From positions 284,446 through 306,222 of the forward strand of contig BJOX01000313.1 in assembly GCA_009731375.1 (NCBI GenBank): a DNA stretch of 21,777 nucleotides. Direction: 5' to 3'. This DNA is from Paulinella micropora. Taxonomy: Eukaryota; Cercozoa; Imbricatea; Euglyphida. The notes under the pieces were generated by a model that saw only the letters and a program-made list of their open reading frames with translations, made no database searches and had not been told where the DNA came from. Of the stretch, positions 1 to 18,834 are shown in pieces. The stretch's first letter is position 1; each line of letters opens with the position of its first letter. Position numbers and translations under genes: made by a program.

Positions 1-136
1 TGTCTGTGTGTCTGTCTGTCTGTGTGTCTGTCTGTCTGTGTGTCTGTCTGTCTGTGTGTCTGTCTGTCTGTGTGTGTGTCTGTCTGTGTGTCTGTCTGTG
101 TGTCTGTCTGTGTGTCTGTCTGTGTGTCTGTCTGTG

Positions 137-170
<34 letters not shown>

Positions 171-194
171 TCTATCTGTCTATCTATCTATCTA
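1..194. repeat. TGTC/TGTG then TCTA microsatellite
   Basis: Imperfect TGTC and TG array to about 150, then TCTA to 194. Probably the 3' part of the intron before the first visible exon. Confidence 0.9.
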
Positions 195-213
195 ATCACA
201 TGTGCTGATGTAG

Positions 214-7796
<7,583 letters not shown>

Positions 7797-8273
7797 GAAT
7801 TGTTCTACGCACCTAAAACTTTGGATTTCAGATGCGAAACATCCATTCCGCGTTGAAAAGGTATAATGGACCACTGACGCGCCTTACCTTACCTTGCACT
7901 GCGATTTGCCGGGCGACTCCGTAAGAAGCCTCACACATTGCACGATCAACAATTAATGCTTGGGAGAATATCAGAAATGACAGTAGTCTCAGGAAAAAGT
8001 AGCTAACCTAGTGGCGCAAATGTCACGGTAACGGCCGCTCAATGACTTGGCACCGTGCGCATTATGATGATTACCTTATTAATTTTAAAAAAAAAAAAAA
8101 AAATTATATGTATATATATATATATGTAAACTTAATCACTCTTTCAACAGAAACCGTGCTTGCACTTGTAGTGATGAGTGGCAAGACGGAAGTATGATAA
8201 GGAAAGTAACAAAAAAGTGACTGGTGGCTCTTCACTGCAGAGCCAGTATTCTATCATTAAAAGTTGAACAGCG
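7797..8273. other. 3' flank of the zinc-finger gene; no gene seen
   Basis: Presumed 3' UTR and spacer. It contains an A18-type run at about 8087-8103 and a short AT array (8110-8126). ATTAAA at about 8256 lies shortly before the 47-A tract at 8274. Confidence 0.5.
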
Positions 8274-8323
<50 letters not shown>

Positions 8324-8354
8324 ATAAAATTTTTTTTTTTTTTTTTTTTTTTTT
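8274..8354. repeat. A47 tract facing a T25 tract
   Basis: A47 (8274-8320), a 9-nt AT spacer, and T25 (8330-8354) running into a 10-N gap. ATTAAA occurs about 13 nt before the A47, as at the 3' end of a polyadenylated transcript, so the left side could be a retroposed copy. The junction may also be an assembly artefact. Confidence 0.7.
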
Positions 8355-8364
8355 NNNNNNNNNN
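8355..8364. other. Assembly gap (10 N)
   Basis: Ten Ns immediately after the T25 run. The true length is unknown. Confidence 0.95.
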
Positions 8365-8637
8365 GACCTAGTGTCTAGTTACATTTGGAGTCCCTTTGCC
8401 TTTTTCGAACTCAGAGGATTTTGAATCAAGTTTTGGACGACGCACCGTAGGCTCTCTGTGAACAAGCTCAGTCACTGTTGTGTTACAGTGAATAGATATT
8501 TAACTTATGATAACATAACAACTAACTAATAACATGAAGACTGTGGCCCTTGAATACAGCTTCGTTACTTGTTTGCTTCATTCTGCCCTGTCCAGAGAGA
8601 CCAGGCAGAGTGAAGCAACCACTCAAACTGGTTGCAC

Positions 8638-8640
<3 letters not shown>
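8365..8640. other. Unique sequence between two poly(T)-associated gaps; no gene seen
   Basis: About 276 nt without a convincing exon. A 71-codon frame from ATG 8534 is mostly a Phe run made by the T72 tract. Confidence 0.5.

Positions 8641-8712
<72 letters not shown>
8641..8712. repeat. T72 homopolymer
   Basis: Seventy-two Ts ending at a second 10-N gap. A poly(T) of this length on the + strand fits the poly(A) tail of a minus-strand retroposed copy (8365-8640), or a collapsed homopolymer. Confidence 0.85.
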
Positions 8713-8722
8713 NNNNNNNNNN
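8713..8722. other. Assembly gap (10 N)
   Basis: Ten Ns after T72. The 5' part of the broken gene that follows may be missing here. Confidence 0.95.
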
Positions 8723-9344
8723 TTGAGGAGAAACGAGCAGACGACCTGAAGTCTACTTGATTCGACAACTTCGCGACCAGCTTGAAGTTTCGAAACGTAG
8801 GATTGCCGAACGTTGGGAGTGGCTCCTACAACAACAGCCTTTGTTTGGACTGTCTTCTGAATTTTGAAATCTCAGCGCCAGAACCCTACCAGTATTGTGC
8901 TTCGCCAAGGCGAGGTAGATGCTTTTCCAGAGGATTTGTTTGACGACGCGGTCGTTGCCTTGATGCAAGCTATTGTAACATGAGAGATCTTCAAACCAAC
9001 AACAATGTTGATTTCAAACGATTTTTTGATGATTCTGTCTCCAAGCAGTGCATCAGGATTCCGCGGCAGGCTTCGTTTGCCACCGGACTTGTCATTCTAC
9101 ACCCGGCCCGGCAATGAATTTGTTATTTTCAAAGGTCTGAGAATGCAGGACCAGAACATTGCGTCGAACGACGCCCTCATCAAACTTCTCGAGAAACTTA
9201 ATTTACAGCATCGCCGGTCGGAAGTTTGGCATTTCCAGCTGTTTACTGTATATTCTAACATTTATTAATACAAGCGGATTTACAATGTAGTAATTCTGTG
9301 CATGCATTCAAGAATATAATATATTTTTTTAATTGATGTCACAG

Positions 9345-9447
9345 GCTTTGTACGATCGAAGCAGTGGTTTTTCGCACTTGAAGTCCTGGATGTGTGTCTT
9401 TTTGTGTCATTGGCGTGTTCACAAGTTCCTTTGTGTCTTGATTTGGC
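9345..9447 (+). pseudogene. Exon-like segment of the broken gene (hydrophobic)
   Basis: Acceptor GATGTCACAG|GC; donor GGC|GTAAGT. It reads QWFFALEVLDVCLFVSLACS, a hydrophobic stretch that could span a membrane or form a protein core. It ends phase 2 and rejoins the next segment in frame. Confidence 0.6.
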
Positions 9448-9510
9448 GTAAGTTTAAGCGTCAGGTTTTGGGCCACTTTGGCATGAGTTTTTTCCTTCCA
9501 AAAAGTTCAG

Positions 9511-9646
9511 GATCAAACCTAGACTCAAGACGATTTCGGCGATCATGGCCAACGTTCGTCTTGCTTACCACTACGTTCAAGCTGACCTTCTCGATAATTT
9601 CCAGTTCAATCAGATCTTTCCGCTGCGCAGAGGACCAACCTCGGAG
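9511..9646 (+). pseudogene. Exon-like segment of the broken gene
   Basis: After a 63-nt intron it completes an Ala codon and continues with ISAIMANVRLAYHYVQADLL, ending phase 0 at GAG|GTTTGC. Without the intron the same frame meets a stop, so the splice is supported by frame restoration. Confidence 0.65.
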
Positions 9647-9742
9647 GTTTGCTGGTTTTGTTTGAGTGGTTCATGCCAGTGGTCAGCCAGCAATGTTTGT
9701 GAAGTTTGAAAATATACTATATTTTTCTTCTTTGTGTTTCAG

Positions 9743-10797
9743 GCCCAAGATCTCGGCTGCGTGATCAGGGAGAACATGCCTGATCAGATTTTTGCTTGCG
9801 CGCCCTTCATGTCGTTCTCCACTTCAGAGCTAACGAGTACTCGCACGTTTTGTGCCTGCACCTTCTCACCCTCAACTACTGGAGGCGCCACCAGCATCCG
9901 GCGTGGAGTGCTTTTTGTCACGACCCTCTGATCTTTTCTGAAGATCGTTGCGAAGCAAACATCAGCACTGTAGCGAGGAACTCTCTCACAGACACCATGC
10001 GATTCGACGTCAAGCATGTTGAGCAGACCCTGTTGCTGGTAACTCACAGTCGAGGCAATGTTGCGTCTCCTTCTGAGTCCCAAGGTCAAAAGATCGAAAC
10101 TCAAGGTGAGGAAGTCCAGATTGCTTACAACTTCTTGTCTAATCTGATCGAGGAAATTGTTCATGACAGTGGGAGAATGTACCCAGCCGGTGCAGCACTT
10201 GACTGGGATTTGAAAGAACACATTAAACAAAGATTTGTTGCATTCGATAAAGGTCGAGGTCATGAATGATGTGTTCCGAAGTTTACACAAAAAGTGTGTC
10301 AGTGTCGTCGACTCACTGTTTTGTACTGGCTAGTGACTGTTCGTGCCGCAATTAAACACAGAATCGTTGACGATCCAAACGAAAGAGTTGATTTGGCACG
10401 TGCGGAGTCAGATCTGACAAGTCTCAGTAGTGCATCGTCGTCCATGTCTTTTGGGGATCAACAGCCGGATTGAAATGCACATTCATCCCCTAGATCCCAG
10501 AACCGCATTTTGCCTCGCCCTCACCTAAGACTCAGCCGAGATGAGGCACCGGCTTCTGACTGCGATGACACTGACTGAATGACACAGAGCGAAGCTGGAG
10601 ACACTTTAGATAATTGATAGTGATGTGTCCTAATTTACAGAATCAGCATCTACTGTCGTTCCGAGTCAGTGCAGCAATTTTTGAGGCATCCTGAGCGCAG
10701 AGCTGCACGTGGCGCCCGGGCGTCCACATGGCAGCTTCTGTTTTCTGATGACATTCGGTCGGGGGCTTCTTCTTCCTCCCAGCAGAACAAAATGTAG
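9743..10797 (+). pseudogene. 3' part of the broken gene
   Basis: It opens with AQDLGCVIRENMPDQIF in the frame set by the previous exon, then shifts at T5 (9789-9793) to a 157-codon frame (NYWRRHQHPAWSAFCHDPL; LIEEIVHDSGRMYPAG). It ends with a polar, Ser- and Asp-rich tail typical of a disordered C terminus. Read in one frame from 9745, only TGA stops occur before TAG 10618. The last segment ends FSDDIRSGASSSSQQNKM and TAG at 10795-10797. Confidence 0.55.
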
Positions 10798-11204
10798 TGC
10801 AAGTTGTTTTTAGTTTACATTGACAGCTTTGATTGATGATTGTTGTACCGGTCTTCGGTTCGGATTGAGGATTTTCCAGCGTTCTTTGATTTCATTCATT
10901 GTTCCTAACTGGTAATCAATGCTTATTTTTGCAATAATTAAATTTTAAAAATATAATATATTTTTGTTTCACTAGTTTCATGGAAATTCCTGTTTCGGAT
11001 TTTTTAGTTTATCCTATTGGAAGGATTCGTTTTCAAATGGCGCGGCACCTCGAGCTCACCTGTTTGTTTTTACAATTTAACTTGTTTCAAAGATACTATT
11101 CTTCTTACTCTTAGTTATTCAATCTTGACTCACGAGTTCCTACACAAACAATCCTGTCATTCTTTTTGTCTATTTATTTTTTCTTTCAAGTCGTTGATTG
11201 TTGT
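10798..11204. other. AT-rich intergenic sequence; no firm gene
   Basis: Contains AATATAATATATTTTT (10950-10965) followed by CACTAG at 10970-10975, resembling the intron ends of the broken gene, and a 34-codon open frame from 10976 to a TAA. This might be one more exon of that gene, but the frame lacks clear coding character. Confidence 0.35.
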
Positions 11205-11504
11205 CAGGTTTTTTCCAGCAGTTGAAACTAGTAAAACCATAGCTAGTAAATTAATTATAAAAATATTGAAATATGTCATATTTTCGTCGTGTTAACATTG
11301 ATATGTTTTTATTCATTACAAAAATCACATTTTAATTTATCACTCCGGGAGATTAAATGAAGCAGTACATAGGCAGGTCCAAGGTTTTCAGGTTTTTTTT
11401 CCAGCATGAGTTGAAAGAAGTAAAACTAATACTAGTAATTAATAAATTAAAATATATTATGTTTCTATATCTAGCTGGTACTAGTATCGATATCGTCGCG
11501 TCGT

Positions 11505-11516
11505 ACGCGTACGCGT
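11505..11516. promoter_or_regulatory. Palindromic double ACGCGT
   Basis: ACGCGTACGCGT is perfectly self-complementary, about 270 nt upstream of the E1 start codon. ACGCGT is the MCB element of fungal G1/S promoters; a role here is speculative because the host lineage is unknown. Confidence 0.25.
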
Positions 11517-11603
11517 GTTAATTTATAACGTTAACATTCTAGACATTCTAGACATTGGTATGTTCTTATTAATTACAAAAAATCATATTTACCACTCAGG
11601 GAA

Positions 11604-11610
11604 TATAAAT
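11604..11610 (+). promoter_or_regulatory. Possible TATA element of the E1 gene
   Basis: TATAAAT about 175 nt upstream of ATG 11785, in an AT-rich to GC-richer transition. Copy A of the duplication has ATTAAAT at the equivalent place, so only copy B carries this box. Confidence 0.3.
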
Positions 11611-11784
11611 GGAGCAGTACGTCTGTACGTTGGCAGGTACTAGTGTTACTGTGTTGACTACTCACTCTAGTCAATAGACTCAGCTGCGTCCGCGCTCTCT
11701 TCTTTTTCTTGCACAAGGGGGAATCCTAAACAGTCCGGACAAGGCCGGTTGCCATTTTGGTTGGCGGTTGAGTGGACAGCTTCC

Positions 11785-11926
11785 ATGGGTGGCGCGTTTT
11801 CAGACCAACTCCAACCGGCAGAGAAAAGTAGCACAGAAGACACAGAAACGAAGATGGCAACAGCAAAAGGTGAACACAAAGAAGACCTCAGTCGGATGGA
11901 GGGCACCTATGGTGCAGAAGTCATCG
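11785..11926 (+). CDS. UBA1: E1 exon 1
   Basis: ATG 11785 is the first in-frame Met. Forty-seven polar codons end in [11 protein letters not shown], equivalent to the family's Y-(S/G)-x-Q-x-x-x-(L/I)-G entry into the adenylation fold. Donor ATCG|GTAACT, phase 1. The frame is open upstream of ATG, so a slightly earlier non-AUG or spliced start is possible. Confidence 0.8.
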
Positions 11927-12756
11927 GTAACTCTCCATCTCCATTGTCTGAGCACTGCAGGTGACAGTTTCTCTGATAATATTCTGATTTTCTGACTTAG
12001 GGAAACTTAAGAAGATGAAAGTTTTCATCAAAGGGTTGTCCGGCTTGGGTGCAGAAACAGCAAAGGTAATGCTAGTGCAAATGTGATGCACTAATAAATG
12101 ATCAGAAATGAGTTGTTGGTGCTATGACTGTTGTGTTAGAACCTGATTCTGACAGGCCCTCAGTCGGTGGTATTGCAGGATGATGCCAAAGCGACCAGTA
12201 AGGATATGGGAGTGAATTTTTATCTCAAAGAGGATCACATCAAAAAGGGTTTGAGCAGAGGCAAAGCCACAATCGATGCGTTTGGGGAGCTTAACCCTAA
12301 CGTCACGGTCAAACTGCATGAGGGAGAGATTGATGACAACTTCCTGTCTCAATTCAATGTTGTGGCCTTTTGCGATAACGAGAAATTGGAGGACCTAAAG
12401 AAGTGGAATGCCTTCTGTCGGAAAAAGGGCATCTTGTTCTTACATGCATCCGTTTTGGGTATGTATGCATCAGTGTTTGCTGATTATGGCGACAAATTTA
12501 CCGTCCGAGACCAGGATGGTGAGCCTCTGCGTACACTTATTGTGGACGACATCAGCAACTCCAAGAACGGAGTTGTGACTATCGACGGAGATCGGCACCT
12601 GCTATCAGATGGTGACTGGGTGAAGATCGAGGAGGTGCAAGGAATGGGGCCTGAAAGCAAGGAAGAACGCCGCTTCGAACTGGAGGATAAAGTGACAGAC
12701 ATCAATCAAACTTTCGTTGTGAAAGGGTCAGCTCCTCGTTCTTCTCTTTCTCTCTC

Positions 12757-12849
<93 letters not shown>

Positions 12850-14250
12850 NNNNNNNNNNNNNNNNNNNNNNNNNNNNNNNNNNNNNNNNNNNNNNNNNNN
12901 NNNNNNNNNNNNNNNNNNNNNNNNNNNNNNNNNNNNNNNNNNNNNNNNNNNNNNNNNNNNNNNNNNNNNNNNNNNNNNNNNNNNNNNNNNNNNNNNNNNN
13001 NNNNNNNNNNNNNNNNNNNNNNNNNNNNNNNNNNNNNNNNNNNNNNNNNNNNNNNNNNNNNNNNNNNNNNNNNNNNNNNNNNNNNNNNNNNNNNNNNNNN
13101 NNNNNNNNNNNNNNNNNNNNNNNNNNNNNNNNNNNNNNNNNNNNNNNNNNNNNNNNNNNNNNNNNNNNNNNNNNNNNNNNNNNNNNNNNNNNNNNNNNNN
13201 NNNNNNNNNNNNNNNNNNNNNNNNNNNNNNNNNNNNNNNNNNNNNNNNNNNNNNNNNNNNNNNNNNNNNNNNNNNNNNNNNNNNNNNNNNNNNNNNNCCT
13301 TTCTCTCTCCGGGTTGTTGTTGTTGTTATTGTCATATGTCTCAGCCGTAAACATTTAAAGAAGATAGAAAGCTAAGACCTAAAACATGACTCTAAGGAGC
13401 ATCCTCTTTCACCATGGGAAATCAAATCTGGTGACACATTTCTTCTATCGTGTATGGAAGCACAGTCTTTTAACAGGGTAATCGTGTCAAGCAGTCATCA
13501 ATCGTGTCTGTTTTTTCTGTCATGACAAAGAATCAGCCGCTTCAATCTTTCTTCAAGCCTTACATGAACGTCATGATTTTAGAGAGTATCTACAAACAAG
13601 CTCTGCTTTCAGACTGACCAATCTAATTAGAAATAATATATAGTGTACATATATGTATGTGTTTGTGTGTGTGTGTGTGTCTGTGTGTGGGAGAGAATCG
13701 ACACTCACGAGTACTACGTTTACAGGACCAAGAACCCCAAGCAGTTCATCATCGGTGACACTACAGGGCTCACGTCCTACAAGAGCGGAGGAGTGATTTC
13801 ACAAGTCAAAGTGCCCAAAGATATCTCACACAAGTCTTTCGAAGCGCAGCTGGCTGCACCAACTTTCGAGGAGGGCTATGTGGACTTTATGAAATTCGGG
13901 CGTGAGCACATGCTGCATGTGTGCAAAGTGGCGGTGATGAAGTTCATGCAAACGAAGGGCAAACTGCCATCACTGCACGACAGCAAGGATGCGGATGAAG
14001 TGGTCAAACTGGCTAAGGTGCGCACTAGTTGGCATGACAACGTCTGCCTTTCTGTCTGTCTGGCTGGCTGTCTATCTATCCTATCCTATCCTATTTTATC
14101 CTATCCTATCCTATCCTATCCTATCTATCTATCTATCTATCTATCGATCTATCTATCTATCTATCGATCTATCGATCTATCTATCGATCTATCGATCGAT
14201 CCATCCATCCATCCATCCATCCATCCATCCATCCATCCATCCATCCATCC

Positions 14251-14289
<39 letters not shown>

Positions 14290-14388
14290 CATCTAATCCA
14301 TCTAATCCATCCATCCATCCATCCATCCATCTATCTATCTATCTACCTATCTATCTATCTATCCATCCATCCATCCATCCATCCATCC

Positions 14389-14457
<69 letters not shown>

Positions 14458-15300
14458 ACCTATCTAATCTATCTAATCTATCTAATCTAATCTATCTAAT
14501 CTAATCTATCTAATCTAATCTATCTAATCTAATCTATCTAATCTAATCTATCTAATCTAATCTATCTAATCTAATCTATCTAATCTAATCTATCTAATCT
14601 AATCTATCTAATCTAATCTATCTAATCTAATCTATCTAATCTAATCTATCTAATCTAATCTATCTAATCTAATCTATCTAATCAAATCTATCTAATCATC
14701 TAATCTATCTAATCATCTAATCTATCTAATCTAATCTATCTAATCGAATCTATCGAATCGAATCTATCGAATCGAATCTATCGAATCGAATCTATCGAAT
14801 CGAATCTATCGAATCGAATCTATCGAATCGAATCTATCGAATCGAATCTATCGAATCGAATCTATCGAATCGAATCTAATCTAATCGAATCTAATCTAAT
14901 CTAATCTAATCTATCTAATCTAATCTATCTAATCTAATCTATCTAATCTTTCTAATCTATCTAATCTTTCTAATCTCTAATCTTTCTAATCTAATCTAAT
15001 CGTTCTAATCTAATCTAATCGATCTAATCTAATCTAATCAATCTAATCTAACTTAATCAATCTAATCTAACTTATCTAATCTATCTAATCTAATCTATCA
15101 AATCTAATCTATCTAATCTAATCTATCTAATCTAATCTATCTAATCTAATCTAATCTAATCTAATCTAATCTAATCTAATCTAATCTAATCTTTCTAATC
15201 TAATCTAATCTAATCTAATCTTTCTAATCTAATCTTTCTAATCTAATCTTTCTAATCTATCTAATCTTTCTAATCTAATCTTTCTAATCTTTCTAATCTA

Positions 15301-15343
<43 letters not shown>

Positions 15344-15411
15344 CATCTATCTATCCATCTATCTATCCATCTATCTATCCATCCATCCATCCATCCATCT
15401 ATCTATCCATC

Positions 15412-15478
<67 letters not shown>

Positions 15479-15551
15479 CCAACCTACCTACCTACCTACC
15501 TACCTACCCACCCACCCACCCACCCACCCACCTACCTACCTACCTACCTAC

Positions 15552-15596
<45 letters not shown>

Positions 15597-16351
15597 CTCT
15601 CAATCCTCTCAATCCTCTCAATCCTCTCAATCCTCTCAATCCTACCTATCCTACCTACCCCACCTATCCCACCTATCCTACCTATCCTATCCTATCTATC
15701 TGTCTTCGCCGTCAAAACACTGACCATTTTTGCGGCGAAGCAGCTGTCCTTGTTGGTTGTGACAGGCATTTGCTGCAGAAAGCAAGTTGGTGTCCTTGGT
15801 GTTCTTGTTGGTTGTGCCAGGCATTTGCTGCAGAAAGCAAGTTGGTGGAAGCAGTTGACGAGAAGATCGTGCGGCAGGTACACATACATACATACATACA
15901 TACATACATACATACGCACGTGCGTATGTACGTACGTGTACGTACGTACATAAATACATACATGCATGCATGCATGCATGCGCATGCATACATATACACA
16001 TACATACATACATAGATAGATAGATAGATACATACATACATACATACATACGTACATACATACATAAATTGCATGCATGCATGCATGCATACATACATAC
16101 AGACATGCATACATACATACATGCATGCATGCATGCATACATACATACATACATACATGCGTGTATGCGTGCATGCGTGCATGCATACATACATACATAC
16201 GTACATACATACATACATGCATACATACATGCATACATGCATGCATGCATGCATACATGCATACATGCATGCATACATACATACATACATACATGCATAC
16301 ATTCATACATACATAAATACATACATACAACTTCATACATTCATACTTACG

Positions 16352-16385
<34 letters not shown>

Positions 16386-16437
16386 CATACATACATACAT
16401 ACATACATAACATACATACATACATACACACACATAC

Positions 16438-16470
<33 letters not shown>

Positions 16471-16754
16471 CATACATACATACATATACATACATACATA
16501 CATACATACATACATAGGTGGCTCTGTTCGCGGAAGCTGAGACGTGTGCGATGGCCTCGCTGTTCGGCGGCGTGCTGGCACAGGAGATCACGAAATACTC
16601 GGGCAAGTACCGCCCCATCAACCAGTGGCTGCACTTCGACGCCTTCGAGCTGCTGCCAGCAGACGGCAAGGTCCCGCCCGACGCCAAACCCAAAGGTAGC
16701 ATACATACATACATACATACATACATACATACATACATACATACATACATACAT

Positions 16755-16785
<31 letters not shown>

Positions 16786-18144
16786 TGCATACATACACAC
16801 ATACATACATTCGTATACTATACATACATACGTACATACAAACATACATACATACGGTACATACGGTACGTACGTACGTACGCTACGTTACCTGACGTTA
16901 CGTTACGTTACTTTGTTACGTTACGTACGTACGTACGTACATGTATGCATGTATGCATGCATGCATACATACATAAGCATACATACATACATACATGCGT
17001 ACATACATGCGTACATACATACATACATACATACATACATACATACATACATACATACATACATGCATACATGCATACATACATACATACATACATACAT
17101 ACGTACGTACATACGTACATAAGCTTACATAGATATACATACATACATACATACATACGTACATACACACATACGTACACACACATACGTACATACATTC
17201 ATGCATACACATACATACATACATACATACATACACATACACATACATATACACATACATACATACATACATACATACATAGATAAATAAATACATACAT
17301 ACATACATACATACGTACACGCATGCAAGCAAATACATACATGCATGCATGCATGTATGTATGCATACATACATACATACATGCATGCATGCATGCATGC
17401 ATGCATACATACATACATACATACGTACGTACGTACATAGATACATACATACATGCATGCATGCATGCATACATGGATACATACATGCATACATACATAC
17501 ATACATACATACATACATGCATACATACATACACACACATAGATACATACATACATACATACATACATACATACATACATGCATGCATGCATACATACAT
17601 ACATTCATACTACGTAACTGCGTACGGTACGTACGTATGTACGTACCATACGTACATACGTACGCACGTACATACGTACCATGCGTACATACGTATTGCG
17701 TTGGTACGTACACGTACGTGCGTACCATACGTGCGTAAACGTACGTTACGTACGTACGTTACGTTAGCTACACACATACATAAATACGTTTCTGCACTGA
17801 CTGGATGAAATGGGGAAAAAAAATGAGATTGCAACACTCGCCTTCATACATACATACATAAATACATACTTTCTTATGCCCGTAGGAACTCGCTACGACA
17901 ACCACGTGGCCTTGTTTGGCGCCAAGTTCCAAGAGAAAGTGATGACACAGAAGCTGTTCGTGGTGGGCTGCGGTGCGTTGGGTTGCGAGTACATGAAGAT
18001 GGTGGCCATGACTGGCCTGGGTGTGCATGGCTCGGTGAGCTGCACCGACGACGACCGCATCGAGCTCTCCAACCTGAGCCGACAGTTCCTCTTCCGCCGC
18101 AAACATGTCGGCAAGGTAGAGCCTGTTCTCTCAATTGACCTCAC

Positions 18145-18191
<47 letters not shown>

Positions 18192-18220
18192 TCTTCTCTC
18201 TCTCTCTCTCTCTCTCTCTT

Positions 18221-18262
<42 letters not shown>

Positions 18263-18287
18263 TTTCTCTCTCTCTCTCTCTCTCTTT

Positions 18288-18335
<48 letters not shown>

Positions 18336-18772
18336 TGGGNNNNNNNNNNNNNNNNNNNNNNNNNNNNNNNNNNNNNNNNNNNNNNNNNNNNNNNNNNNNN
18401 NNNNNNNNNNNNNNNNNNNNNNNNNNNNNNNNNNNNNNNNNNNNNNNNNNNNNNNNNNNNNNNNNNNNNNNNNNNNNNNNNNNNNNNNNNNNNNNNNNNN
18501 NNNNNNNNNNNNNNNNNNNNNNNNNNNNNNNNNNNNNNNNNNNNNNNNNNNNNNNNNNNNNNNNNNNNNNNNNNNNNNNNNNNNNNNNNNNNNNNNNNNN
18601 NNNNNNNNNNNNNNNNNNNNNNNNNNNNNNNNNNNNNNNNNNNNNNNNNNNNNNNNNNNNNNNNNNNNNNNNNNNNNNNNNNNNNNNNNNNNNNNNNNNN
18701 NNNNNNNNNNNNNNNNNNNNNNNNNNNNNNNNNNNNNNNNNNNNNNNNNNNNNNNNNNNNNNNNNNNNNNNN

Positions 18773-18834
<62 letters not shown>

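Larger units (their letters stand above)
8725..10797 (+). pseudogene. Broken intron-bearing gene, product unknown
   Basis: Protein-like segments follow one another on the + strand but in changing frames: 8727-8865 (RPEVYLIRQLRDQLEVSKR), about 8862-8980 (GEVDAFPEDLFDDAVVALMQ), 8984-9110 (FKRFFDDSVSKQCIRIPRQ), 9112-9223 (GNEFVIFKGLRMQDQNIA), exons 9345-9447 and 9511-9646, then 9743-9793, 9796-10260, 10262-10318, 10321-10575 and 10642-10797. Two spliceosomal introns are well supported: 9448-9510 (GTAAGT...TTCAG) rejoins the frame exactly, and 9647-9742 ends in a pyrimidine-rich TTTCAG. Three frame changes sit at T runs (8862-8865, 9789-9793, 10319-10322) where one lost T explains the shift. TGA interrupts the frame at 10267, 10471 and 10576. 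Intact T4 and T5 runs in the nearby E1 exons argue against general sequencing error, so decay is favoured. No family is recognised. Confidence 0.6.
11205..11640 (+). repeat. Diverged tandem duplication upstream of the E1 gene
   Basis: Copy A (11205-11380) and copy B (11389-11640) share ordered blocks: CAGGTTTTTTCCAGCA near the start, TTGAAA...GTAAAAC, a GTTAACATT block, TATGTT(T/C)TTATT and TTACAAAAA, and GAAGCAGTAC / GGAGCAGTAC near the end. Copy B carries an extra insertion of about 70 nt that includes a palindromic ACGCGTACGCGT. Confidence 0.7.

Noticed and set aside
8725-9198. Continuous reading in one frame with TGA as Trp as the sole explanation
   Set aside because: Two alternative frames contain clearly better protein-like segments in the same interval and a TAA ends the frame at 9199-9201. 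Frame changes explain the region better; recoding is kept only as a rival hypothesis.
9784-10290. 168-codon open frame on the minus strand opposite the broken gene
   Set aside because: The + strand has frame-restoring introns with GTAAGT and TTTCAG ends and a continuous series of protein-like segments on both sides. The minus frame has no supporting context.
11667-11906. 79-codon minus-strand frame over E1 exon 1
   Set aside because: Antisense shadow of a confirmed E1 exon and its leader; no splice or start context.
15704-15740. CTTCGCCG/CGGCGAAG inverted repeat as a terminator or element end
   Set aside because: An 8-bp stem alone in a eukaryotic intron is weak evidence, with no flanking duplication.
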